Assembly: GCF_001905905.1 (NCBI RefSeq)
Contig: NZ_LIVT01000020.1
Span: forward strand, 33,410 to 93,342
DNA length: 59,933 nucleotides
DNA from: Streptomyces sp. CB02366
GTDB taxonomy: Bacteria > Actinomycetota > Actinomycetes > Streptomycetales > Streptomycetaceae
Direction of reading: 5' to 3'
Program-made: the position numbers and the translations under genes
Shown: positions 52,147-59,498 of the stretch, piece by piece
How the letters are laid out: each line of letters begins with the position of its first letter
How positions within the stretch are numbered: position 1 is the first letter of the stretch
Notes under the pieces: generated by a model
The model's database searches: none
Seen by the model: the letters and a program-made list of their open reading frames with translations, nothing else
What the model was told of the DNA's origin: nothing

Positions 52147-54215
52147 AACTGACCATCGCAGGTCTCCGTACCTTCCTCCCGGGCCTGTCGGACGACGCCA
52201 CCGTCTTCCGCAACGCGTTGGACGAGTCGGGGCTGGAGGTGAAGAACATCGAGGCGGACGGCCCGAGGACGTCCGTCACCCTGGAGTTCCTCGCCAACCG
52301 GGGAGACCACCGGAGCTACTCCGGCATCGCCCGCGAACTCGCCGCCCGGCTGGGCCTCCCCCTCTCCGACGTCGCGGTGGACCCGCTGGTCGTCGGCCCC
52401 GACGGCCCCTCGGCCACGGTCAGCACGGCGCACTGCCTCGCGTACACCCTGACCCCGCTGGAGGTGCTCGACGCGACCGCCGAGCTGCCCGCGGACACCG
52501 TCGAACGGCTGACGACGTCCGGCCTGCGCAGGGGCCTCGCCGTCGTGGACGCGGCCGAGGCGGCCGGCCTGGAGCTCGGCCAGCCGGTCCAGGTGTACGA
52601 CGCGGCCAAGGTCCTGGGCGCCGTCGAGGTCCGCACGAGCCGCGCGGGCGAGACCTTCACGATGCCCGGCGAGGAGACCGCCCGCCCCCTGCCGGAAGGC
52701 ACCCCGGTGGTGGCCGACGAGGAGAAGATCCTCTCCGTCGCCGGCGTGATCGGGAGCGAACTCGCCGGGGTGACGGCGGAGACCCGCCGCGTACTGCTGG
52801 AGTCCGCCGCCTTCGACCCCGTGGCGGTCCGCCTCGCCGCCACCGCGCTGGGCGTCTCCACCCCGGCGTCGCAGCGCTTCGAGCGGGGCGCGGACCCCAC
52901 CGCCGTGCACACCGGCGCCGGCCGGGCGCTCCACCTGCTCGGCGAGTCCAAGGCCGCGGTGCGGACCAGCTCCACGAGCGAGCCCCAGCGGTGGAACGAC
53001 ACCCTGCCCGTCCTGTCCGTGGACCCGGCACGTGCCTCGGCGCTCCTCGGCATCGCGCTGGACTCGGCCGACATCGCCGAGCGGCTGGCGGCGTACGGCT
53101 TCCGGGCGGTGGACGCGGACCGGTTCGAGGTCCCCGGCGCCCGCATCTGGGACGTCAAGGAAACCGAGGACCTGTACGAGGAGCTCGCCCGGCACATCGG
53201 GTTCGACGCCCTGCCCGCCGCACCGCTCCCCGCCAGCACCGGCGCGGTCCTCACGCCCCGGGAGACGCTCGTCCGGACCGTCGGCGACACTCTGGTCGGC
53301 TTCGGCTTCATGGAGACCTTCACCGACGGCTTCTACTCGAAGGAGACGCTGAAGGTCCTCTCCCCGGCGGACGGCCACCCCCTCGCCGCACACGTGGGCA
53401 TCGCCAACGCCGAGGACCGCCGCTACTCGGTGCTGAAGAACAACTGCCTGGCGCAGGCGGTCGCCGCGGTCGGCGCCAACCTGCGTTTCAAGCAGGAGCG
53501 GATCCGCCTCTTCGAGGTGACGCAGGTCTTCCAGCCCGACGTGTCGGCCGCGAACGGGCTGTGCAGGGAGCGCCCCGTGCTGTGGGCGATCGCATCGGGC
53601 CGGCGGGAGGAAGGACTCTGGTCGGGCGCCTCCGCCCCCGTCGACTACTTCTTCCTGCGCGGCGTCGCCGAGGAGGCGGCGCTCCGCTGCGGCGTCGGCC
53701 TCACCGTCGAGCGGCTTCCCCAGACCCACCCGCTGGCCGACTTCCTCCACCCGCACCGCAGCGCCCTCCTCCTGGTCGACGGAGCACCGGCGGGCGTCTG
53801 CGGCGAGGTGCACCCCGACGTGCGGCACCGCGCCGGCCTCGGCGGCCGGCGTCCGGTCTACCTGGAGTTCGACTTCGACGTGTGGACCGTACGGACCGCA
53901 CGGGCGGCGACCGCGCCCTTCCGCGAGGACCCGCCGGTCGAGCGCATGCTGGACTTCGTCATGCCCCGCGCGGTCTCGAACGACCAGGTACGGGGAGTCC
54001 TCCGCGAAGCCGCCCCGGAGTGGGTGCGGTCCGTCGAGGTGGCCGACGTCTTCCTCCCGGACCGCGGCGCCCCGGGCCGGCGCTCGGTGACCTACCTGCT
54101 CCGCTTCGACAGCGAACCGACGCGCCCCGTGGAGGAGTTCAACGCGGTACTGGACCACCTGGTCCAGACCGTGACGGACCGCTTCGGCCCCGAGGGCGTC
54201 CACCTCCGGACGTAG
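52143..54215 (+). CDS. pheT: Phenylalanine-tRNA ligase beta subunit lacking the OB tRNA-binding insertion
   Basis: A 690-residue beta subunit; bacterial PheT is usually about 790-840. After LTIAGLRTFLPG the chain goes directly from VKNIEADG (residue 40) to LEFLANRGDHRSYSGIAREL, so the EMAP/OB-fold tRNA-binding insertion of about 110 residues is missing. The B3/B4 region (about 90-240, where Tyr-tRNA-Phe editing occurs in other bacteria), B5 (around 290-365, with WDVKETEDLYEELARHIGFD), the catalytic-like core and the C-terminal FDX-ACB anticodon-binding domain (about 597-690) remain. Its GTG overlaps the pheS stop as GTGA. It is likely a specialised second copy. Confidence 0.9.
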   Translation: MKLTIAGLRTFLPGLSDDATVFRNALDESGLEVKNIEADGPRTSVTLEFLANRGDHRSYSGIARELAARLGLPLSDVAVDPLVVGPDGPSATVSTAHCLAYTLTPLEVLDATAELPADTVERLTTSGLRRGLAVVDAAEAAGLELGQPVQVYDAAKVLGAVEVRTSRAGETFTMPGEETARPLPEGTPVVADEEKILSVAGVIGSELAGVTAETRRVLLESAAFDPVAVRLAATALGVSTPASQRFERGADPTAVHTGAGRALHLLGESKAAVRTSSTSEPQRWNDTLPVLSVDPARASALLGIALDSADIAERLAAYGFRAVDADRFEVPGARIWDVKETEDLYEELARHIGFDALPAAPLPASTGAVLTPRETLVRTVGDTLVGFGFMETFTDGFYSKETLKVLSPADGHPLAAHVGIANAEDRRYSVLKNNCLAQAVAAVGANLRFKQERIRLFEVTQVFQPDVSAANGLCRERPVLWAIASGRREEGLWSGASAPVDYFFLRGVAEEAALRCGVGLTVERLPQTHPLADFLHPHRSALLLVDGAPAGVCGEVHPDVRHRAGLGGRRPVYLEFDFDVWTVRTARAATAPFREDPPVERMLDFVMPRAVSNDQVRGVLREAAPEWVRSVEVADVFLPDRGAPGRRSVTYLLRFDSEPTRPVEEFNAVLDHLVQTVTDRFGPEGVHLRT

Positions 54216-54258
54216 CACAACGGATCGGCCCGGCTCCGGCCCGCAGTCCGGCTCCGGG

Positions 54259-54280
54259 CCCCGCCACGGGCGTGGCGGGG
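54259..54280. terminator. 10-bp hairpin, CCCCGCCACG-GG-CGTGGCGGGG
   Basis: A perfect stem with a two-base loop, 44 bases after the pheT stop. It probably ends the pheST transcript. Confidence 0.65.
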
Positions 54281-54283
54281 GCC

Positions 54284-54340
54284 GGGGCCGGTGGGGGGGG
54301 CCGGGGCCGGTGGCAGGGGCAGGGGCCGGTGGCCCCGCCA
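54284..54340. repeat. Three GGGGCCGGTGG blocks with 19-bp period
   Basis: The 11-mer recurs exactly at 54284, 54303 and 54322, each followed by eight variable bases. It directly follows the pheST terminator. Confidence 0.75.
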
Positions 54341-54548
54341 CGGATCCACCTCCTGCGGCTATCCGTGCGACCACTCCCAGCCCGATCCGCTAGGCTGTCA
54401 GCGGTCAGTCGGCTACCAGGCGCCTGCCGAGGAAAGCGTTCGCGAGGACGGTTCCCCCGGGTATGCGCACGCGACCTGACCAGCATGGTTGCCGAGGCAG
54501 CCCGCGCGATCCCCCCGGGGTTCGCGACAGGAGCCCCGACAAGGCCCG

Positions 54549-54621
54549 GCCTTCGTAGCTCAGGGGATAGAGCACCGCTCTCCTAAAGCGGGTGTCGCAG
54601 GTTCGAATCCTGCCGGGGGCA
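54549..54621 (+). tRNA. tRNA-Arg (anticodon CCT)
   Basis: The acceptor stem GCCTTCG pairs with CGGGGGC (two G-U pairs) and A is the discriminator base. D arm AGCTCAGGGGATAGAGC and T arm GGTTCGAATCC are standard. The anticodon stem CCGCT/AGCGG encloses loop CTCCTAA, giving CCT for the rare AGG codon. CCA is not encoded. Such tRNA genes are common insertion sites for actinomycete integrative elements, but no integrase or duplicated 3' end was found in the window. Confidence 0.95.
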
Positions 54622-54628
54622 CAGCAGG

Positions 54629-54664
54629 CCGGCGGCCCCCAGGAGAAATTCTGGGGGCCGCCGG
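54629..54664. terminator. 14-bp hairpin terminator after tRNA-Arg
   Basis: Arms 54629-54642 and 54651-54664 are exact complements with an eight-base AT-rich loop, followed by TGTTTC. It starts eight bases after the tRNA and likely terminates it. Confidence 0.8.
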
Positions 54665-54817
54665 TGTTTCGGGAGCGGGCAGTGGCTTTACGGCGAGCAC
54701 GGCCGACAAAGCTGACGGAAGCGGGGCGGGTTCCCAGCTCGCACTGCTCACCGCGGGTTGCTGTTCAACCAGCCATGGCCGGGGCCGGCCGCTCGCTCCC
54801 CCAGTGGACGGTTCAGT

Positions 54818-55639
54818 TCAACCAGTTCTGCGGTGTGTGTGCCAGGTGGTGGCGGCAGTCGCGAGGCGCAGGGTCCACGGGTCGGGGTCGGCGGTGCTGA
54901 TCTCGGACCAGACGTTGGCGTTGGCGGCGGCGAAGGCGGTGACGCCTTTGGCGGGGGCGGGGTGCCAGGCGGGGATCTCGGCGGCCCACTTTTCGGCCCA
55001 TGCGGGGCTGTGTCCGGCGGCGATGAGCCAGATGATCCAGTAGCCGGCGTCGAGCCAGGCCGCGCCGCGGGTGGCCCAGGCCCAGTCGACCAGGCGGGCC
55101 CGATCACTCTCGGAGGCGTGATTGTCGACGAGGACATTGGCGTTGTTCAGGTCGGTGTGCAGCAGGTGGGTCCCGGCGAAGTAGCGGAGGTCGTCGGGGT
55201 GGGCGGCGTAGCGCTCCAGGCGCTGTTCGGCGTGACGCAGTTCGATGTCGGGGCAGGAGATCTCGCCGAGGCGGCGCAGGAGGGCGGCGACTTCGGGGAG
55301 GTCGGGGGAGCCGGGGGCGTAGTCGGCGTGGTGGCCGTCGAGGGCTTCGAAGCCGAGGAGGTTCCATCCGGCGGTCTCGACGCGCCAGCGGAGGGCGGGG
55401 GCCAGGCCGGTGAGGAAGGGGGCGACGGCGGCCTCCCGGTGCTGGGTCCAGGCGCGGGGGTGGTCGGTGCGCAGCCCTTTGATGTGCCAGGTGCCCGTGG
55501 CGGAGGTGACGCGGGCCGCGATCTCGCTGTTGAAGCCCTCGGCGGTCTCCTCGACCGTGAGGAGGGGGCCGGTGTGTTCTTCGACGGCGGCGCGGACGGC
55601 GGACGGCAGCTGGCCGAGTCCGATGCGGATGGTCGCCAT
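54818..55639 (-). CDS. Aminoglycoside phosphotransferase (APH)-family protein
   Basis: A 273-residue kinase-fold protein. The catalytic loop is HTDLNNANVLV (Asp and Asn as in APH), and the metal-binding segment is ARLVDWAWATRG. EGFNSEIAARV, with IKGLRTDHPRAW supplying a Lys, resembles the N-terminal nucleotide-binding part. It is last in the minus-strand run after the peptide gene, from which a strong hairpin separates it. It could phosphorylate the peptide product, a small molecule for self-protection, or something unrelated. The ATG at 55639 gives the natural N-terminus (MATIRIGLGQLPSAVRAAV). Confidence 0.85.
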   Translation of the reverse strand: MATIRIGLGQLPSAVRAAVEEHTGPLLTVEETAEGFNSEIAARVTSATGTWHIKGLRTDHPRAWTQHREAAVAPFLTGLAPALRWRVETAGWNLLGFEALDGHHADYAPGSPDLPEVAALLRRLGEISCPDIELRHAEQRLERYAAHPDDLRYFAGTHLLHTDLNNANVLVDNHASESDRARLVDWAWATRGAAWLDAGYWIIWLIAAGHSPAWAEKWAAEIPAWHPAPAKGVTAFAAANANVWSEISTADPDPWTLRLATAATTWHTHRRTG

Positions 55640-55690
55640 GGGGCTTCACTCTTCCACGAGGGCGGGTGCGGGTGCGGGCGGGCAGTGGTG

Positions 55691-55728
55691 CGGGGGCTTC
55701 CGGACGGAAGAACGTCCGGAAGCCCCCG
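55691..55728. terminator. 15-bp hairpin between the peptide gene and the APH-like gene
   Basis: Arms 55691-55705 and 55714-55728 are exact complements with an eight-base loop, about 20 bases after the peptide stop and 52 bases before the APH start. As a partial terminator it would leave a short, abundant message for the peptide and less for the APH-like gene. Confidence 0.75.
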
Positions 55729-55748
55729 CGGTTCTGCGCGGCCGGTGT

Positions 55749-55886
55749 CTACCGGTACGGGTTGTCGTCGTTGCAGCCCGGGACGGCTCCTTCGGTCAGC
55801 ACCTCCAGGTCGTCCAGGAGGATCACTCCTTCGGGCTCCTCCAGGACCGGGGGTCGGGGGTTGATCTCCACCATGACAGCGGTCAT
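55749..55886 (-). CDS. Putative RiPP precursor peptide (45 residues)
   Basis: It begins MTAVMVEINPRPPVLEEPEG and ends VLTEGAVPGCNDDNPYR. The acidic, hydrophobic first part looks like a leader; the C-terminus AVPGCNDDNPYR, with one Cys beside Asn/Asp and an aromatic near the end, looks like a modified core. Its ATG overlaps the radical SAM stop as ATGA, and AGGAAG lies just upstream inside that gene. Small size, position directly after a SPASM enzyme, and a terminator right after it all fit a precursor. No Gly-Gly cleavage site is present. I do not recognise a described RiPP family. Confidence 0.75.
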   Translation of the reverse strand: MTAVMVEINPRPPVLEEPEGVILLDDLEVLTEGAVPGCNDDNPYR

Positions 55887-57001
55887 GTCGCTTCCTCGCT
55901 TCCGTGTTGGCAGTAGGTGTTCAGTGGTGCCTTCGCCTCCTGGTACGCCTTGGCGAGCGGTCGGCAGACCCGGCAGGCGCCGGAGAGCCGACAGTCGGCG
56001 CAGCCACCGGTGCGAAGCATCTGGGCATCGGCGATGCCGGGCAGACGGAGGAGCCCGTCCAGGCCCTCGGACATGAGGTCGATGGGGTTTTCGCGGCCGA
56101 CTTTGCACATGGTCGCCAGGCCGTGCGGGTCGACGTGGAAGAAGGTGTGGCCGGCGGGACAGCCCTTGAAGACGCTGGTCTTGTCCAGGAAGCCGGGCGC
56201 CTGCGCGGCCAGCGGTTCGGGCGTGCCGGTGTAGGTGGGGGAGATCGTGCCGTACTCCTGGCAACTCGCCCCGTACCGCTCGGCGAGGATGCGCATGGCG
56301 TCCAGCTCGTGGCCGTTGTGCCGGGTGATGATCAGCGCCAGTTCCAGTGCGATGCCGGCCTCGCGTGCCGCGAGGAGGCCCTTCTCGACCAGCTTGAAGG
56401 CTCCCGGCTTGCGGGTGAGCGAGTCGAAGCTGTCCGGGGCCGCTCCGTAGAGGGAGACGGTCACCTTGTGCGGTGGCAGCTCGCGCAGGAGGCCGATGAT
56501 CTCGGGGTGGTGGAGCCGGGAGCCGTTGGTCAGGATCTCGATCAGCATCCCGGAGCGGTGGGCGAGCGTGTACGCGTCCACGAAGTCCCGGTCGATCAGC
56601 GGTTCGCCGCCGGTGAACTGGAGCCACAGCGCCCCGGCGTCCCGCAGCAGGTGCAGGAGCCGGACCTTGTCCGGCCAGGGCAGCCCCTCGAACCTCCGCT
56701 CCGCGAGGTAGCAGTGCTCGCAGTTGAAGTTGCAGCCCTTGTTGATCTCGTACGTGGCCCGGCCGTAGCCGGGGCGGGTACCGGGGCGTACGAGGACGGC
56801 GTCCCGCATCGCCGCGTCCGCCAGGTCCAGGCCCCAGGCCGTACGGGCGTGGGTGAGGAGCCAAGGCGGCAGAGGGCTGCTGCTCCCGGCGGTCGAGGCC
56901 AGTTCTTCGTACAGCGGCCGGGGGATGCGCATGCCGCCCTTGGAGCCGGGGCGGGCGATCAGGAACGTTCCGTTGTACGGGCTCGCGATCAACTGGTGCA
57001 C
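55883..57001 (-). CDS. Radical SAM/SPASM peptide-modifying enzyme
   Basis: A 372-residue enzyme. The radical SAM cluster motif is CNFNCEHC (Cys90, 94, 97). TGGEP follows at 130-134, and ILTNGSRL. The C-terminal SPASM region holds auxiliary-cluster cysteines 281, 299, 334, 337, 343, 346 and 364. Residues 1-85 form an N-terminal domain (MHQLIASPYNGTFLIARPG) that may bind the leader peptide, since no separate RRE protein is seen. Enzymes of this class form thioether, C-C or other crosslinks. The GTG at 57001 follows GGAGGAGG. It overlaps the apparent end of the small gene before it and the start of the peptide after it. Confidence 0.92.
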   Translation of the reverse strand: MHQLIASPYNGTFLIARPGSKGGMRIPRPLYEELASTAGSSSPLPPWLLTHARTAWGLDLADAAMRDAVLVRPGTRPGYGRATYEINKGCNFNCEHCYLAERRFEGLPWPDKVRLLHLLRDAGALWLQFTGGEPLIDRDFVDAYTLAHRSGMLIEILTNGSRLHHPEIIGLLRELPPHKVTVSLYGAAPDSFDSLTRKPGAFKLVEKGLLAAREAGIALELALIITRHNGHELDAMRILAERYGASCQEYGTISPTYTGTPEPLAAQAPGFLDKTSVFKGCPAGHTFFHVDPHGLATMCKVGRENPIDLMSEGLDGLLRLPGIADAQMLRTGGCADCRLSGACRVCRPLAKAYQEAKAPLNTYCQHGSEEAT

Positions 57002-57317
57002 GGGGCCTCCTCCGAAGTGCTTTCCCAGGTGAGCTGTTCGGCGTGACCGACGAACAGACAGCAGCCGTCTCCGTCGGGCCCGGGGCGGCTCCCGGGCAGT
57101 CCGGCAGTATGACGAGTTCCGTCTCGTCCGCCCCGAACCAGCGGAGCCACAGCGCAGTCCCGTACGCGCAGTCATCGGTCAGAAGACCGAAGTGGTCGCT
57201 GTCATCGTGCGTGGACAGCTGGCACTGCACGGCCGTGTCGATGTACGGGACGGCCGACTTCTCCCGCGCTTCCCATGTCAGGTCGAGAGGCACCCGGCAC
57301 CAGTGCACGCACCGCAT
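56989..57317 (-). pseudogene. Small Cys-containing protein with apparent frameshift
   Basis: From the ATG at 57317 the frame reads MRCVHWCRVPLDLTWEAR, YIDTAVQCQLSTHDDSDHFG, AYGTALWLRW and TELVILPDCPG, then loses character. Shifting by -1 near 57074-57085 (a C/G run) gives PDGDGCCLFVGHAEQLTW and a stop at 56989-56991 overlapping the radical SAM start. The joined product would be 109 residues, ending APCTS. Either one base was lost (mutation or sequencing error) or frameshifting occurs. Its ATG overlaps the upstream small gene stop by one base. Role unknown; conserved Cys suggest metal or cluster binding. Confidence 0.6.
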
Positions 57318-57529
57318 CACAACACCATCCGGAAGGCCGCGACGACGTTCCGCTCCTGCTGCGAGCACCGGGGGCAGACGCACGGTGGGTAGCGGCCCGG
57401 GTTCTCCGGGACCACCGGGTCCTTGCCCACGCGTACCTCCATGAGAGGGCTCCACGTCTGGCCGGAGTCGCGGGAGACCCGCAACGTCATCCGTACGTCG
57501 TCCTGTCCGTTCAGCATGAACAGGAGCAT
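57317..57529 (-). CDS. Small protein with PPCVCPRC motif
   Basis: A 70-residue protein (MLLFMLNGQDDVRMTLRVSR ... GRYPPCVCPRCSQQERNVVA). The CxCPxC motif near residue 50 suggests a metal-binding knuckle. It is the first gene of the minus-strand peptide operon, 37 bases from the TTACCC-N5-GGGTAA palindrome, and its stop overlaps the next ATG (TGATG). No good ribosome-binding site precedes ATG 57529; ATG 57517 is an alternative. A stop codon lies 12 codons upstream, so the gene cannot extend far. Confidence 0.65.
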   Translation of the reverse strand: MLLFMLNGQDDVRMTLRVSRDSGQTWSPLMEVRVGKDPVVPENPGRYPPCVCPRCSQQERNVVAAFRMVL

Positions 57530-57565
57530 CGCGATCTGCGGGACCGGCCAGAAAGGCCAAGCGGT

Positions 57566-57582
57566 TTACCCAACCTGGGTAA
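57566..57582. promoter_or_regulatory. Palindrome TTACCCAACCTGGGTAA, operator candidate of the peptide cluster
   Basis: A perfect 6-5-6 inverted repeat in the 111-base region between the XRE/TPR regulator (plus) and the small-protein/radical SAM operon (minus). It is placed to control both promoters, most likely by the XRE protein. Confidence 0.6.
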
Positions 57583-57640
57583 CATCACCCTCGGTTCACC
57601 AAGTGCAGCGATCCGTAGTCCTCATGCCGGAGCGTGCCCG

Positions 57641-58987
57641 ATGCCCGAGCCATCTCGCTCGAAGGAACTCCCGGTCAGCCTGCTCACGGACCCAGTCATG
57701 ATCGAGGCATGCCAGGTCCGAGACTTCGGTCGCATCTTTCAGCTGGTCAAGGCACGAGCAGGCATCTATCCGTCGATGATCGCGCGCCGTTGCGACTTGA
57801 CCCCGAGTCGCGTGGGCGAGGTGATCGCCGGACGGCGGCAGTTGCTGCACATGGACGTGATCGAACGGATCTCGGATGGACTGCGCATCCCCGGACACAT
57901 GCTCGGTCTTGCCCGACGCTCCTGGGAGACGCCGCCCAGCCTGACGGTCACGCCCCGTGAACCGGTCGAGGTGCCGACCTCAGCCGGCGAACCACTGGCC
58001 GCCGGACTACCGGGGGCGGATGTCGACAGTATTCTCGCCCTGGCGGCCGAGCGGGATCTCAGCCCGTCAACGCTGGACGCGTTGCACTCGTCGATCGCGG
58101 ACTACTGGCGCCGGGACGACGAGCACGGCGGCGAGACCTTACGGCCGGCGGTCGTCGGCCAGCTCCGCTACGTCGTCGACCTCCTCAAGGAGCAGCGTCC
58201 GGCTCCTTTACGGGACGGCCTGCACAGCATCGCGGCCGAACTGGCCCGGCTCACCGGATGGACCTACTTCGACGCCCGCCAGTACAACCAGGCACGCGCC
58301 TACTTCACCGAATCCCTCGGCTTGGCCAAGGCCATCGACGACCGCCAGTTCATGGCCAACGTCCTCGCCTGTATGAGCCTCCAGGCCACCTACCAGGACA
58401 AGCCCGGCGACGCCCTCGCACTCGTCACAGCCGCCCAGGACCAGGCGCGAACGGCCGCGGGGACGACACCGCGCGTGCTGGCCATGCTCGCGATGCGCGA
58501 AGCCTTCGCCCACGCCACCCTCGGCAACCACAGTGCGACCCACACCGCGATCTCGGAAGCCCACACCCATTTCGGACGGATCAGCACCGGCGATCCGGAC
58601 CCGGCCTGGGTCGCCTACTTCGACGAACCGAAACTGATCGCGGACACCGGCATCGCACACGGCCGCCTGGGCGAAACCGCCCTCGCCGAACCCCTCATCA
58701 CGGACGCCCTCCGCCGAGAACACCATACGAACCACCGAGGCCGCGCCTTCCACGCCTTCTGGCTCGCCCGCACCCAACTCCAGCGCGGCAAACTCGACGA
58801 GGCGTGCCACACGGCCATGGACGCCCTGGCCCCGGCGGCGGCCGTCAGCTCACAACGAGTCGCCGGCCATCTGCGGGAGTTCTACGAGCAGTTGGAGCCC
58901 TTCCGCCGGGTACCGGCCGCAGTGGCGTTCGAGTCCCGGCTCCGGGAAGTGCTACCCCGCCAGATCAGCGGATCGCCTCGTCCATGA
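57641..58987 (+). CDS. XRE family regulator with TPR-like repeats
   Basis: A 448-residue protein. The HTH lies at about 28-80 (FQLVKARAGIYPSMIARRCD, LTPSRVGEVIAGRRQLLHMD). A helical C-terminal region of TPR-like repeats (about 205-430, FDARQYNQARAYFTESLGLA, ALVTAAQDQARTAAG, GETALAEPLITDAL) resembles peptide- or ligand-responsive regulators in actinobacteria. The ATG at 57641 has GGAG nine bases upstream. It diverges from the radical SAM peptide operon and is its probable regulator. The mature peptide could be its signal, which is inference. Confidence 0.88.
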   Translation: MPEPSRSKELPVSLLTDPVMIEACQVRDFGRIFQLVKARAGIYPSMIARRCDLTPSRVGEVIAGRRQLLHMDVIERISDGLRIPGHMLGLARRSWETPPSLTVTPREPVEVPTSAGEPLAAGLPGADVDSILALAAERDLSPSTLDALHSSIADYWRRDDEHGGETLRPAVVGQLRYVVDLLKEQRPAPLRDGLHSIAAELARLTGWTYFDARQYNQARAYFTESLGLAKAIDDRQFMANVLACMSLQATYQDKPGDALALVTAAQDQARTAAGTTPRVLAMLAMREAFAHATLGNHSATHTAISEAHTHFGRISTGDPDPAWVAYFDEPKLIADTGIAHGRLGETALAEPLITDALRREHHTNHRGRAFHAFWLARTQLQRGKLDEACHTAMDALAPAAAVSSQRVAGHLREFYEQLEPFRRVPAAVAFESRLREVLPRQISGSPRP

Positions 58988-59498
58988 GCACATAGAGCAA
59001 CCCGACCAGAGAGCCACTGCTGACGATCTCGCGACGGTCGATCATGCCCCGCACGTCGGTCAGCGGGATCCACTCGATCCGGTCCGACTCGTTCTTCTCG
59101 GTCGGCGGCCCCTCGTACGCCGCCCCATCGGCCCGGAAGATGTGGTGCTGGGAGTCGGTGATGCCGTTGGCAGGCTCCGCGTAGATCAGCGGCTTCATCG
59201 AGCCGGGCCGCCAGCCGGTCTCCTCCAGCACCTCACGGGCTGCTGCTTCTGCGGGCGTTTCACCCTCCTCGACCAGGCCCATGGGCAGCTCCCATGCCCA
59301 GGCGTCCGTGATGAAGCGGTGCCGCCACATCATCAGGATCTCGCGTCGCTCGTTGACGACGGCGGCCACGGCCAGGTGGCGGAGCTTGACAACGTGGTGC
59401 TCCCAGCGGTTCCCATCCGGGGTTTCGACGTCGGTGAGCCACAGGTTCACCCAGTTGTTCTCGTAGATCGGACGTTCCCCGTGGATCTTCCACTGCAT
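58965..59498 (-). CDS. NUDIX hydrolase
   Basis: A 177-residue ADP-ribose-pyrophosphatase-like NUDIX enzyme. The complete NUDIX box runs from GLVEEGETPAEAAA to REVLEETGW, with all the Glu and Gly ligands in the G-x5-E-x7-REUxEExGU pattern. It hydrolyses a nucleoside diphosphate linked to another moiety; the substrate is not predictable. Its 3' end overlaps the XRE/TPR gene by 23 bases tail to tail. Pairs of XRE regulator and NUDIX genes beside small-protein clusters are frequent in Streptomyces as I recall them, so it may belong to the peptide cluster. Confidence 0.92.
   Translation of the reverse strand: MQWKIHGERPIYENNWVNLWLTDVETPDGNRWEHHVVKLRHLAVAAVVNERREILMMWRHRFITDAWAWELPMGLVEEGETPAEAAAREVLEETGWRPGSMKPLIYAEPANGITDSQHHIFRADGAAYEGPPTEKNESDRIEWIPLTDVRGMIDRREIVSSGSLVGLLYVLMDEAIR

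Larger units (their letters stand above)
54216..54548. other. Region between pheT and tRNA-Arg
   Basis: It holds a pheST terminator, a 19-bp-period repeat and, near 54370-54540, the upstream region of tRNA-Arg. No protein gene is recognised. Confidence 0.5.

Noticed and set aside
54748..55137. 129-codon Pro/Thr/Ser-rich frame on the minus strand near the end of the APH-like gene
   Set aside because: It overlaps the recognisable APH catalytic region in another frame and is low-complexity.
55749..57560. A single 600-codon frame running from before the small genes to the end of the peptide, suggesting a giant precursor or fusion
   Set aside because: The middle lies in the wrong frame of a well-supported radical SAM gene and has no protein character; the overlap of frames at both ends is a coincidence of high GC content plus the -1 slip.
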